Source of the DNA: Pseudoalteromonas sp. MSK9-3
GTDB lineage: Bacteria; Pseudomonadota; Gammaproteobacteria; Enterobacterales; Alteromonadaceae
NCBI RefSeq assembly: GCF_003590335.1
Contig: NZ_MIET01000032.1
Span: 124,001 to 188,000, forward strand
DNA: 64,000 nucleotides
Reading direction: 5' to 3'
Position numbers and translations under genes: made by a program. A model generated the notes under the pieces. The model saw only the letters and a list, made by a program, of their open reading frames with translations. It was not told the DNA's origin and did no database searches. Positions 53,322 through 62,784 of this stretch are shown here, piece after piece. Within the stretch, counting starts at the first letter, position 1, and each line of letters starts with the position of its first letter.

Positions 53322-54758
53322 CTAAAAAAGCTCTGCGTTTAACCATAAATGCATGGCAATGCTAGCGGCGTAACCAAGTGCAATAACAGGCGCCCATTTC
53401 AAGTGACCAAAAAAGGTGTAATACCCTCTTGCCTGCCCCATCAATGCAACGCCCGCCGCTGAACCGATAGAAAGTAAACTCCCACCAACTCCAGCTGTCA
53501 GTGTAATTAACAACCACTGCCCATGGGACATATCTGGCTGCATAGATAAAACAGCAAACATCACGGGGATATTATCTATTACCGCTGAGATCACCCCAAG
53601 AAATATATTGGCTGCAGTTGCTGACCAACCGCCATACAATACTTCGGACATCAGACCCAAATAACCTAAAAAGCCTAAGCCACCAACGCACATGACAATG
53701 CCATAAAAAAATAACAAGGTATCCCATTCAGCCCGAGATACTTTACTGAATACATCAAATGGAACAACACTGCCTAATCTAACCAAGCGTTCTTTGTCAC
53801 CAACTTGTTCAGCAATTGCCTTTTTCCGCGCCAAAGAGCCAGGCAATGTTACGCGCAAAAAATAGCCGAAAAATTGTAAATACCCAAGTCCCATCATCAT
53901 GCCTAACACCGGGGGAAGATGTATAAACGTATGACACGCAACTGCGGTTGCAACCGTTAATAAAAATAACGTTAAAATGCGCAATGCTCCGCGTTTCAAT
54001 TCAATCTCTTCGTACACTGCACTCGGTTGCTTATCTTCAACGTAAAAGCTCATGATTGCCGCAGGTACAATGTAATTGACCAATGATGGGAAAAACAAAA
54101 CTAAAAACTCATTAAACTGCACCAAACCCGCTTGCCACACCATCAGTGTCGTGATGTCGCCAAATGGGCTAAATGCTCCGCCAGCATTAGCCGCAATAAC
54201 AATATTAATACAGCTTAAATTAATAAAATGTTTATCACCTTGTGCAACTTTCATCACGACAGCGCACATCAATAAGGCTGTTGTTAAGTTATCGGCAATG
54301 GGAGAGATAAAAAATGCTAAAAAACCAGATATCCAAAATAGATTTTTATAACTAAAGCCTTTGCGGATCATCCATGCACGTAAAGCATCAAAAACTCTGC
54401 GCTCTTCTAACGCATTAATGTAGGTCATCGCAACTAACAAAAAGAGCATCAATTCAGCAAATTCAAGTAAGTTATGACGAAACGCTTCTTCTGTAATGTA
54501 TGGACTTCCTTGCTCTACATAAAATGCACCTATTAAGATCCAAATTAGGCCAGCTGCAACCAACACCGGCTTTGATTTACGTAAATGTAATTTTTCTTCT
54601 AGCATGACTAACGTATATGCCGCCACAAAAATGACAATACACACGATCCCAATGTTCGAAGTCGTTAAATCAATTCTTCCATCGACTGCCCAAGCTGAGC
54701 TACAAAGCCCCAAGCTTACTGCAAGCATAATACTCAGTTTTAATCCCCAAATCCCCAT
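53322..54758 (-). CDS. nhaD: NhaD sodium/proton antiporter
   Basis: A 478-residue inner-membrane antiporter of the NhaD/ion transporter superfamily, with a signal-like first segment (about 1-24) and about 12 later segments. Typical stretches: FISPIADNLTTALLMCAV, ANAGGAFSPFGDITTLMVW (about 190-208), AVIDNIPVMFAVLSM and GVGGSLLSIGSAAGVALMG near the C-terminus. NhaD exports Na+ or Li+ in exchange for protons and matters at alkaline pH in marine and haloalkaliphilic bacteria such as Vibrio cholerae. It is followed 167 bases away (upstream in coordinates of transcription) by popT on the same strand. Confidence 0.92.
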   Translation of the reverse strand: MGIWGLKLSIMLAVSLGLCSSAWAVDGRIDLTTSNIGIVCIVIFVAAYTLVMLEEKLHLRKSKPVLVAAGLIWILIGAFYVEQGSPYITEEAFRHNLLEFAELMLFLLVAMTYINALEERRVFDALRAWMIRKGFSYKNLFWISGFLAFFISPIADNLTTALLMCAVVMKVAQGDKHFINLSCINIVIAANAGGAFSPFGDITTLMVWQAGLVQFNEFLVLFFPSLVNYIVPAAIMSFYVEDKQPSAVYEEIELKRGALRILTLFLLTVATAVACHTFIHLPPVLGMMMGLGYLQFFGYFLRVTLPGSLARKKAIAEQVGDKERLVRLGSVVPFDVFSKVSRAEWDTLLFFYGIVMCVGGLGFLGYLGLMSEVLYGGWSATAANIFLGVISAVIDNIPVMFAVLSMQPDMSHGQWLLITLTAGVGGSLLSIGSAAGVALMGQARGYYTFFGHLKWAPVIALGYAASIAMHLWLNAELF

Positions 54759-54897
54759 CTATGTACCCATTATATTAATATTGAAAATATGTTAAATTTT
54801 GGAAACAAGAAGATAGCATAAATTTTAAACTAGCCAATTGTACACAAGTCTAAAGTTGGCTGTTTTTGAGAATAAAATGGGAATGAGTATTAAAAAT

Positions 54898-54921
54898 AGC
54901 GGGCTTACTGAACAGCCCGCT
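54898..54921 (-). terminator. Terminator of popT
   Basis: AGCGGGCT and AGCCCGCT form an eight-base-pair stem; on the minus strand ATTTTTAATA follows. It starts five bases from the popT stop, so popT and nhaD are probably separate transcripts. Confidence 0.8.
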
Positions 54922-54925
54922 CACA

Positions 54926-55861
54926 CTATTTAGCGCTCAGCTTTTCAATACCTAATATAAGTAGTAAACCAAATAAAGCGAGTCCAATACAAAGCAGAGT
55001 TTGTGGATCATGACCGACTAAATTTGCATATTCCGCAGGCAAAATATTTTTTTGCATTAAGGGTTTCTCTACACCACTTGAACTGACATAAGTTGAAACC
55101 ACCAACTTCCATGGCCATAGTAAGTTCAATGACCCCAATAAAAAGCCTGCCAACAGTGCAAATGTTATTTGTTGATATTGATTTAGCAACCATGAAAGAA
55201 AACGAGAAAACAGCATCAACCCAACGACACAGCCCAGTAAAAACAATGCAATTAACGACAGCTCTTTGTCAGTTATTGCTGTTAAAACATGACTATACAT
55301 ACCCAATAATAATAAAATAAAGCTTCCAGAGATCCCTGGAAGGATCATCGCACAAACGGCGATAGCGCCCGATACAAAATATAACCAAGTATGAGGCTCA
55401 GCCTCAGCGGGTGCCAATGACGTGATCAAATACGCGATAACAACGCCTATTAAACAACTGATCATGGTATGTAATCGCCATTGCTCTATTTGTTTCGCAA
55501 TATAGATAAATGAGGCCAGAATCAAGCCAAAAAAGAACGACCAAACAAGTAATTGATGGTTAGCCAGTAAGTATGTAATAACTTTAGCTAAAGAAACTGC
55601 ACTGGTTATAAGCCCAGCAAATACCGTTAATAAAAAAGTGCCGTCGATATACTGCCAACTTGCTTTACAACCCGACTTTCTCAGCAAGCGTAAAGCCTCT
55701 AAATTGACACTTTTAATTGCAGCTAAAAAGCGGGTATAAATCCCTGTTATAAAAGCAATAGTACCGCCTGAAACGCCAGGCACAACATCCGCGGCGCCCA
55801 TACCAGCACCTTTAAGAAATAAAAATACATAGTCTTTTATTGAATCAGACTTTTTCGTCAC
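54926..55861 (-). CDS. popT: DUF368 undecaprenyl-phosphate translocase (PopT)
   Basis: A 311-residue inner-membrane protein of the DUF368/PopT family with about eight segments. The family opening GAGMGAADVVPGVSGGTIAFITGIY (residues 19-43) appears twice in similar form (GAIAVCAMILPGISGSFILLLLGMY), an internal repeat with the conserved PGxSG motif. PopT flips the lipid carrier undecaprenyl phosphate back to the cytoplasmic face, and in V. cholerae it is important at alkaline pH. The start is GTG at 55861 with GGAG upstream. It neighbours nhaD, another alkaline-fitness gene. Confidence 0.9.
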   Translation of the reverse strand: MTKKSDSIKDYVFLFLKGAGMGAADVVPGVSGGTIAFITGIYTRFLAAIKSVNLEALRLLRKSGCKASWQYIDGTFLLTVFAGLITSAVSLAKVITYLLANHQLLVWSFFFGLILASFIYIAKQIEQWRLHTMISCLIGVVIAYLITSLAPAEAEPHTWLYFVSGAIAVCAMILPGISGSFILLLLGMYSHVLTAITDKELSLIALFLLGCVVGLMLFSRFLSWLLNQYQQITFALLAGFLLGSLNLLWPWKLVVSTYVSSSGVEKPLMQKNILPAEYANLVGHDPQTLLCIGLALFGLLLILGIEKLSAK

Positions 55862-56062
55862 AAATAGTACTCCATATCAAGTGAAAGGCGAGTGTATCCT
55901 AGAAAGTGTGATTGTGTTAGATCTCACAAAGATACTCAACTAATGAATAACAGGATGGAAGACATTCTTGGTATTTATTGTGTACTTAAGATAGAGGCTA
56001 GATTAAACACCAAGCTAGGATAGAGTTAAACCTTAAAACGGTTAACAGTTCATATTCTTATC

Positions 56063-56791
56063 TCAATGGTCAAAGATTTTAACCTGAGCTCCACCACGTT
56101 GCTTAGCGAAAGATAACGCCTCATCAACTAACACAAGAAGTTGTTGATGATCAGCCTGTGCATCTCCCCATACCGCGCCCATACTAATGCTCACAGTATG
56201 AGTGGATAGCGTAATATGCGTCGTTATACTGCTATACAATTCATCGACAAAACTTGGGAGTGTATGACGGTTAATATTTGGCACAATCATCATGAGCTCT
56301 TCACCCGCCCAGCGTGATAATAAACTATGCTCATAGCCTTTCAGTAATTCACTGGCGGCTCGCTTTAAGATTTCATCCCCCACTTCATAACCATATAACT
56401 GGTTTATTTGTTTAAAATTATCGAAATCGATAAAAACAACAGCTGATCCAGCATACTCCGCAGGTAAATGCGCCATTTTTAACTGTGCACCTCTTCGATT
56501 TAACAAGCCAGTCATACTATCGTGAAACGATAAATACTCTACTTCGGTATAAAATAACTGTGCCTCTTTCCAACGTCGAAAAGAAAATAGGGCAAAAGTA
56601 ATCGTCAGCGAAAATAATAACGGTACAAACTCATCCAACTCATAGTGTTCATGATCGCGAGAAAAATGATATAGCCACTCCAAAGTGTCATAACTAGAAA
56701 AAACCAAAAAACACACGACATTTACACCAAAAAGCGCAAACAATTCTTGTCGATAATTCATTTTCAATGGCTTAATATGACCAGGCAACAT
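56063..56791 (-). CDS. Membrane GGDEF protein with altered active-site motif
   Basis: A 242-residue protein with two membrane segments (about 16-33 and 50-68) and a GGDEF domain (about 85-240: FHDSMTGLLNRRG, FIDFDNFKQINQLYGYEVGDEIL). The signature reads RWAGEELMM instead of GG(D/E)EF: the first Gly is Ala and the last Phe is Leu. Loss of both consensus positions may weaken or abolish diguanylate cyclase activity, leaving a receptor or regulatory role. No inhibitory RxxD site is seen just upstream. A GAGAG ribosome site precedes the ATG. Confidence 0.83.
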   Translation of the reverse strand: MLPGHIKPLKMNYRQELFALFGVNVVCFLVFSSYDTLEWLYHFSRDHEHYELDEFVPLLFSLTITFALFSFRRWKEAQLFYTEVEYLSFHDSMTGLLNRRGAQLKMAHLPAEYAGSAVVFIDFDNFKQINQLYGYEVGDEILKRAASELLKGYEHSLLSRWAGEELMMIVPNINRHTLPSFVDELYSSITTHITLSTHTVSISMGAVWGDAQADHQQLLVLVDEALSFAKQRGGAQVKIFDH

Positions 56792-56974
56792 AGAGTAACT
56801 CTCTCACGGTACGGCAATAGACTGGATGTGCATATAACATCTTAGACCCGCTAATAGAAACACACAAGTTATATAGATACAATGAATCATGTGGTTATTT
56901 TTATGCACTCGCGGGTAAATATTCAGTTACTTCTGCCGATATCTATAATCAGACCCGATGAGAGCTGTAAACTT

Positions 56975-57868
56975 ATGAGAACTTTTTCCTATTTTCTATT
57001 CCTTTGGTCGCTGCTACTTAGTCCATGTTTAGCGGCTGCTGACTTTGTCATGCCTGAATCACGATTAGAAATAGAGAAACGAGACTTATCTAAATATTTC
57101 AATACCGAAATGCTCATTGATATTGAAACCGAAGAAGGAAAAAGCTTCGCCGTTTTTTCTCAGTATATGGCTCCACAAAAGCGCGGAGTGGTAATTTTAC
57201 TCCCTGATATAGGCCATTCGCCCTTATCTTATAATGGCTTTAATTATCTATACCAAGCCTTAACGGATGACGGTTTTGACACCTACGCTCTACAAATACC
57301 AGAAATTACATATGAAAAGCCAAAAAATGCTGATGATGACCAAGGGGCTGAAAAAGAAAGTGAAGCAGATGACAGTGGTTCAATGGATGACAAAATGATG
57401 CCAGCAATGCAATCTGTTGTTATTGGCCTCCCAGAAACCGCGCTTGATGACTATAAGACACAGCTGGTTGCCATATTTAAGGCATTATATTCTCAGTTAA
57501 CCATGCGACAACAAGAAAAGTTAGTTGTGATTGCGCAAGGTACCAGCGCCGGTATTTTTGGAGAATATTTGGCTGAGCTACCCAATATCAAACTAGATGC
57601 TTTTATTGCCATCAGTGCGCAATTGCCACACAGCGATAGGCAACGTCACTTACCCGCTAACTTCTCACTGATTAGTCCACCTTTGCTTGATGTATTTTAT
57701 AGTAATGACAGCCCAATTGTGACCCGTAATATGGCCGAAAGGATACGCTGGGTAAAGCGTAATAGTAAATTCGATTACCGTCAGCGCCAATTATTTGGAC
57801 TAACAACTGAAATTCGCCAACACCAAAGGTTACGTAAAGAAGTTGACGGTTTTTTGCGACAGCTGTAA
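56975..57868 (+). CDS. DUF3530 family exported alpha/beta-hydrolase-like protein
   Basis: A 297-residue protein with a signal peptide (about 1-21, ending CLAAA) and the DUF3530 layout: GVVILLPDIGHSP (oxyanion/HG-like position), an acidic low-complexity stretch (about 120-145, Asp/Glu-rich), then LVVIAQGTSAGIFGEYLAE at the nucleophile elbow position. The elbow is GTSAG rather than the usual GxSxG with Ser centred, so catalysis is uncertain. The start at 56975 fits the signal peptide; the frame is open to 56882. Function is unknown. Confidence 0.75.
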   Translation: MRTFSYFLFLWSLLLSPCLAAADFVMPESRLEIEKRDLSKYFNTEMLIDIETEEGKSFAVFSQYMAPQKRGVVILLPDIGHSPLSYNGFNYLYQALTDDGFDTYALQIPEITYEKPKNADDDQGAEKESEADDSGSMDDKMMPAMQSVVIGLPETALDDYKTQLVAIFKALYSQLTMRQQEKLVVIAQGTSAGIFGEYLAELPNIKLDAFIAISAQLPHSDRQRHLPANFSLISPPLLDVFYSNDSPIVTRNMAERIRWVKRNSKFDYRQRQLFGLTTEIRQHQRLRKEVDGFLRQL

Positions 57869-57933
57869 CCCCAAGCATGTATTGAAAGCAAGTATTGAAA
57901 GCAAGCATCTATATTAGACAGGTTTAACGCGCG

Positions 57934-58755
57934 TTATTTTAAAAACTCATAAGCGGCCTGAATTTCCTGACTTTTCTTTTTAGCTACTTCCATCATATGC
58001 TGTGGTAATCCTTGCGAAACTAACTTATCTGGGTGATGTTGCGCCATTAACTTTCGGTACGCCCGTTTAACCTCTTTTTCATTTGCAGGCTCAGCTAACC
58101 CTAATACAGCCAATGCTTGTTCCTTTGATATCCCAGCGTTGGCTTGTGGCGCACGATACTGATGTTCTCCACCTTGTCGAGCTCGTTGCTGACGAAATTT
58201 AAACTCAGCTTGGTAACGCTTTAAAATAAAATTAAAGTGTGTGTTAGACACTCCTAATAATTGACTCACCCTTTTTAATAGTTGTATCTCTTGAGGTGCC
58301 AAATGCCCATCTGAAAACGCCATCTGAATTTGGATTTCTAAAAAGAGCTGTAACAAGTCATAACGCCGAGAGAAAACCTCTTTGAAATCCTGCACTGCTT
58401 GTTTTAATTCAAAGTCGCTTTCTTTGCCTGCCCTAAACGCATTTTGGGCTTCTTGACGCTCTTCGCCATGCAGCCCCATTTCATCCATAAATAATGACGC
58501 AGCTTTGATATGAATTTCGCTTACCCTGCCATTCGATTTTGCAATATGACCCATAACGGCAAAACAACTAGAGAAAAATAGCGCTTGGCGCTGATGCAAA
58601 TCATCTCCTTTGAAAAAACCTTGAAAACCACCTACTTTATCAAAATCTTGCTTTAAACTTTTATCAAATAAATGGCCTAGCCAAAAACCAAATATTGCTC
58701 CAACCCACCGCCCGAACATAAATCCGAAGCATACACCGAGTAATTTACCCCACAT
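57934..58755 (-). CDS. djlA: DjlA membrane-anchored DnaJ-like co-chaperone
   Basis: A 273-residue protein with one N-terminal membrane segment containing Gly-zipper-like GFMFGRWVGAIFGFWLGHLF, a TerB-like central domain (about 55-180) and a C-terminal J-domain (about 205-273) with the HPD motif in AQHHPDKL. DjlA stimulates DnaK at the inner membrane and affects envelope signalling in E. coli. It overlaps murU by 11 bases, forming the amgK-murU-djlA run next to lptD. Confidence 0.93.
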   Translation of the reverse strand: MWGKLLGVCFGFMFGRWVGAIFGFWLGHLFDKSLKQDFDKVGGFQGFFKGDDLHQRQALFFSSCFAVMGHIAKSNGRVSEIHIKAASLFMDEMGLHGEERQEAQNAFRAGKESDFELKQAVQDFKEVFSRRYDLLQLFLEIQIQMAFSDGHLAPQEIQLLKRVSQLLGVSNTHFNFILKRYQAEFKFRQQRARQGGEHQYRAPQANAGISKEQALAVLGLAEPANEKEVKRAYRKLMAQHHPDKLVSQGLPQHMMEVAKKKSQEIQAAYEFLK

Positions 58756-59422
58756 TATTCAACTCCTGCTGCGCATTAATATCTAATAGCCGCTGCGGCG
58801 TACCAATATCTGACCACTGCCCTAGGTATAACTCAGTAGACACCACACCAGCGGTTAAGCCATTTCTTAATAACGGTCCCAATGCAACAACCCCAGCGGC
58901 TTGCATGTCAAAAAAGCCTCTATTATACAAACCAATACCAGAAAATGTATATTTTTGAGTATTAACAACTTGATGAGCAAGACAAAAATCGCCATCTTCG
59001 TTATGTGGTGGATTTTCTACAAGCACAAGATGTGCTTCCCCTGCGTTGAGTTGAAGTTGCTTGAGTGCACTTACATCATAATCAGTAAATATATCACCGT
59101 TGATCACAATGAATTCTTCATATTGCTCAGTTAGGTAAGGTAGAGCGTTGATGATGCCTCCAGCGGTTTCTAGCCCACCTTCCTGCTCATGGCAATATTG
59201 AATATTAACGCCAAAGTCACGACCATCAGCAAAATGTTCAATAATTACCTCACCGCACCAAGCTAAGTTAATCACAATATCTATAATTCCCGCAGCCTTT
59301 AAACGCGCAATATGGTATGCCAGCAAAGGTTTGCCATGCACTTTTAACATCGGTTTTGGTAATTTTTCAGTAAGTGGCATCATACGTTTACCACGTCCAG
59401 CGGCGAGGATCATAGCTTTCAT
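58745..59422 (-). CDS. murU: N-acetylmuramate alpha-1-phosphate uridylyltransferase
   Basis: A 225-residue nucleotidyltransferase with the NTP-binding start MILAAGRGKRMMPLTEKLPKPML and metal-binding Asp in VINGDIFTDYD. It makes UDP-MurNAc from MurNAc-1-phosphate and UTP in the peptidoglycan recycling route known from Pseudomonas, which bypasses de novo MurNAc synthesis (and thus fosfomycin). It overlaps amgK by four bases (ATGA), its partner kinase, which strongly supports the call. Confidence 0.92.
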   Translation of the reverse strand: MKAMILAAGRGKRMMPLTEKLPKPMLKVHGKPLLAYHIARLKAAGIIDIVINLAWCGEVIIEHFADGRDFGVNIQYCHEQEGGLETAGGIINALPYLTEQYEEFIVINGDIFTDYDVSALKQLQLNAGEAHLVLVENPPHNEDGDFCLAHQVVNTQKYTFSGIGLYNRGFFDMQAAGVVALGPLLRNGLTAGVVSTELYLGQWSDIGTPQRLLDINAQQELNNVG

Positions 59423-60429
59423 TTTAACGAGTTCAATTTATTATCAATAAGAGGCATTATCTCATTCACCAACCAAGTTGCAAGCCACTGCAATTCGTCA
59501 TAACATTGTGCAACTTCAATAACATAGTTTAAAGTCGGTATTATGTTATTTAAATATCCAGCCTTATTATCTCGTAATAATAATCTGACAAATATTCCCG
59601 CAGCTTTTAAATGGCGCTGTAACCCAGTTAAATCAAAGCACTGTTGATACTCAGGATAAGACATACCATTAAGTAAATCAGCCCTTGTTAGCACGTGATA
59701 ACTTTCATTTTGCAAAAGTGAAAATTCATCACCTGGCAACCTAAAGTAACAATCCCGCAGCAGCGACACCACATCATAAGTTACAGGTCCTTGCACGGCA
59801 TCTTGATAATCAATTAATACCCATCCACATTCGTCTCGCATGATGTTACGGCTATGAAAATCACGGTGCATGGTACAATGCGGTTGCGATTGTATATTCT
59901 CGACTAACCGACGTTTACAAAGCTGCCATAGCCCCTTTTTATCGTTGTCAAACTCATAACCTAACCAACTGCCAAGCAACCACTGCTCAAATATCTCAAT
60001 TTCTTGTTGAATGAATACGCCATCATAAGGCTTCATATGAGGTGAATTTTTAACTGCTGCTATAGAGGGAATAAGCGCTAAAATCGACTGATAATGCGCA
60101 AGCCTGTGGGGACTTTGTAACAGATCAGCCAAATGTTCGGAACCTAAATCATTTAGCAATAATAAGCCATACGCCATATCTGTTGCTAATATTTCAGGGA
60201 CTCTCAAGCCTGCTTGACTAAAGCAAGCATTCAGTTCAACAAAAGGATCATTGTTCACTTTACTCGGATCAGAGTCCATCAAAATATAACTCGTCCCCCC
60301 TTGGTAAACCCTTAAGTAACGGCGAAAACTCGCATCCCCCGTCACTACATCAACTTGATATGGTCGCCCATTAAAAAACTGTGTTAAAAACCTAGCGATG
60401 TAGGTTTTTCTTTCTTTATTATTTGTCAC
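59419..60429 (-). CDS. amgK: N-acetylmuramate/N-acetylglucosamine kinase AmgK
   Basis: A 336-residue aminoglycoside-phosphotransferase-like kinase: GDASFRRYLRVYQGG (nucleotide loop), LLLLNDLGSEHL, the catalytic CTMHRDFHSRNIM (Asp in HRDFH) and VLIDYQDAVQGP (DFG-like metal motif). AmgK phosphorylates MurNAc or GlcNAc at the anomeric position for recycling by MurU. The start codon is GTG at 60429. It is transcribed away from lptD, from which it is separated by 89 bases, an arrangement shared with Pseudomonas. Confidence 0.92.
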   Translation of the reverse strand: MTNNKERKTYIARFLTQFFNGRPYQVDVVTGDASFRRYLRVYQGGTSYILMDSDPSKVNNDPFVELNACFSQAGLRVPEILATDMAYGLLLLNDLGSEHLADLLQSPHRLAHYQSILALIPSIAAVKNSPHMKPYDGVFIQQEIEIFEQWLLGSWLGYEFDNDKKGLWQLCKRRLVENIQSQPHCTMHRDFHSRNIMRDECGWVLIDYQDAVQGPVTYDVVSLLRDCYFRLPGDEFSLLQNESYHVLTRADLLNGMSYPEYQQCFDLTGLQRHLKAAGIFVRLLLRDNKAGYLNNIIPTLNYVIEVAQCYDELQWLATWLVNEIMPLIDNKLNSLK

Positions 60430-60518
60430 AAAAATCCATTCTTAATTACTGTATTTAACTGAGTTTTACTTTATTATGTCGTGCTTAGATAAATATACTA
60501 GGCCAACAAGGTTATTAA

Positions 60519-62768
60519 ATGAGAAAAACTTGGGGGGTCGCCTTACTGACACTCAGTAGCGCACCAGCACTAGCCACATCAGAGTCTACACCAATGCAGT
60601 GCAGTCAGTATTTTCAACCGAAAAACTGGCTACCTCTCAGTTCATTGCCAAAAAACGCCATTGATATTCAAGCAGATAACGTTGAAATGCAAGGTACCGC
60701 CAGTGCCGAATTCTCTGGTAATGTAGACATTAACACCACGAAAATGCGCCTCTCAGCAAGCTCAGCATTAATTGACAAAGAGCGCGGTTTACTCAACGCA
60801 ACCGGGCCATTAACATACCAAGATGCATTTACGGTAGTAAAGAGTAGTGGTCTATATGCCGATTTAAATAATAATGATATCAGCTTACTCGGCGCTGACT
60901 ACCAACTTACTCAACAAGTAGGCCGCGGTGGTGCAGAAAAATTATACGCCTCAGAAAAAGAAATTAGCTTATATAATTCCAGTTTCACGACCTGCCCTGT
61001 CGAAGCCCCTTTTTGGCAGCTTGAAGCCAGTACCATTACTTTGTCGAAACAAGATGGATGGGGAGAGTCTTACAACGCTGTACTTAAAGTCCTTGATACG
61101 CCTATTATTTACATTCCTTACTTTACGTTTCCCATCGATGACAGAAGAAAGTCAGGATTGCTAGCCCCTGTTCTATCGAGCTCAAGTAGTAAATATGGCT
61201 TCGGTATGGCCCTGCCTTTTTACTGGAATATTGCACCAAATTATGATGCGACAATTACGCCACGGTATATGTCGAAAAAAGGACTGCAGTTAATTTCCGA
61301 ATTCCGTTATTTAACTGCGCAGCATCAAGGTCTAATTGGTGTTGAGTATTTGAATAAAGATGATGCTGAGCCGCAATTAGATAGCCGCTACCTTGTTCAT
61401 TGGCAACAGCAGAGTTATTTTAATGAACAATGGCGTTTAAGCATTGATGTTACTAATGTCAGTGATGATGCATACTTAACAGATTTAGACTCAAAATATG
61501 GTAATCAGACTGAAACCCAATTAAATCGAACCGGTATTTTAAGTTACCTTGGTGACGATTGGTTAACAGATATAAAGTTACAAAACTTTGAAGTATTAGG
61601 TGACCATACAGAGTCCTATGCCGCACTGCCTCAGATTTCGTGGCGCAATCGCACACCTTATCAATGGCAAAATTTGTCTTTTTCGTTTTTAGGTGACTTA
61701 AGTCACTTCCGTAACGATAACTTGGTCATTACAGAAGCATCGCGATTGCATATTGAGCCAAGTGTTCACTTTTCAGTGGAAGACTATGCTTGGTCTTTTC
61801 TTGCCGAAACTAGCTTATTACACACCCACTACGAACAAGACGGTGATTTCAGCAATACGTCATACGAAAAAAGCGTATCAAGAACAATGCCTAAAGTCAG
61901 GATGCATACGCAGCTTAACTTTGAACGAAAGACCAAGCTATTTAACAACGCAGGTATCCAAACTTTAGAACCGCAGATACAGTATTTATACGCCCCCAAA
62001 AGAGAGCAAAACAATATAGGTTTGTATGATACAACAAGGTTGCAAGATGACTTTGCAGGGTTATTCAGAGAACAACGCTTTTCAGGTGTGGATAGAATTG
62101 CACAAGCAAACCAATTTACATTAGGTGCGACAACTCGTGTTTTTGATAACGATAGCACCGAGCGCTTTAACTTTAGCATCGGGCAAATCATTTACTTAAG
62201 TGATGATGTAAAGCCAAGTGCACAAGCGTCTAATGTAGAAACTAATTACAATGCATTGTTTGCAGCTGAAACCATGGTACATTGGCATCGACGTTGGTAC
62301 TTTTCAGCCGGAATGCAATATGATGCCGATTCAAAAGATTTGATACAGTCTCATACCACCCTGAACTACAGAGGAGACAATAATAAACTCGTGCAATTGA
62401 ACCATCGCTATGCAAATAGTGTCTCAGGATATGAGATTGACCAAATAGGTATTTTTAGTAGTCTACCTATTAACCAAAACTGGCAGTTTGTCGCGAGATA
62501 CCATAGAGATTTAAATGCCTCACGAAGCGTGGAAGTTTTTGCCGGTATTCAATACGACAGTTGTTGTTGGGCAATTCAAATTACCGGTGGTAGACACATA
62601 GAAACAGATTTAAACCAAACCATTAATCATGATAATGCACAGTTTGATACCAGTATTGGTTTTAACTTTGTGTTTAAAGGATTAGGTGGTAAATCAAACA
62701 ATGGTGCTAGCCAACTATTGCAACAAGGTATCTTCGGCTACCGTCGACCTTATTTTTTAAATAATTAA
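60519..62768 (+). CDS. lptD: LPS-assembly outer-membrane protein LptD
   Basis: A 749-residue outer-membrane protein with a signal peptide (about 1-20), an N-terminal beta-jellyroll (about 40-170: IDIQADNVEMQGTASAEFSGNV) and a 26-strand barrel. Cysteine pairs for the essential disulfides are present (CSQYF near the N-terminus, TTCPVEAPFW, and CCWAIQI near the C-terminus). LptD with LptE places lipopolysaccharide in the outer leaflet. surA follows 16 bases downstream, as in E. coli, where SurA helps LptD fold. Confidence 0.95.
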   Translation: MRKTWGVALLTLSSAPALATSESTPMQCSQYFQPKNWLPLSSLPKNAIDIQADNVEMQGTASAEFSGNVDINTTKMRLSASSALIDKERGLLNATGPLTYQDAFTVVKSSGLYADLNNNDISLLGADYQLTQQVGRGGAEKLYASEKEISLYNSSFTTCPVEAPFWQLEASTITLSKQDGWGESYNAVLKVLDTPIIYIPYFTFPIDDRRKSGLLAPVLSSSSSKYGFGMALPFYWNIAPNYDATITPRYMSKKGLQLISEFRYLTAQHQGLIGVEYLNKDDAEPQLDSRYLVHWQQQSYFNEQWRLSIDVTNVSDDAYLTDLDSKYGNQTETQLNRTGILSYLGDDWLTDIKLQNFEVLGDHTESYAALPQISWRNRTPYQWQNLSFSFLGDLSHFRNDNLVITEASRLHIEPSVHFSVEDYAWSFLAETSLLHTHYEQDGDFSNTSYEKSVSRTMPKVRMHTQLNFERKTKLFNNAGIQTLEPQIQYLYAPKREQNNIGLYDTTRLQDDFAGLFREQRFSGVDRIAQANQFTLGATTRVFDNDSTERFNFSIGQIIYLSDDVKPSAQASNVETNYNALFAAETMVHWHRRWYFSAGMQYDADSKDLIQSHTTLNYRGDNNKLVQLNHRYANSVSGYEIDQIGIFSSLPINQNWQFVARYHRDLNASRSVEVFAGIQYDSCCWAIQITGGRHIETDLNQTINHDNAQFDTSIGFNFVFKGLGGKSNNGASQLLQQGIFGYRRPYFLNN

Positions 62769-62784
62769 TAAATATTAGAATACT

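Noticed and set aside
57877..57906. 13-base tandem direct repeat after the DUF3530 gene
   Set aside because: Only two copies and no gene or hairpin association; most likely slippage.
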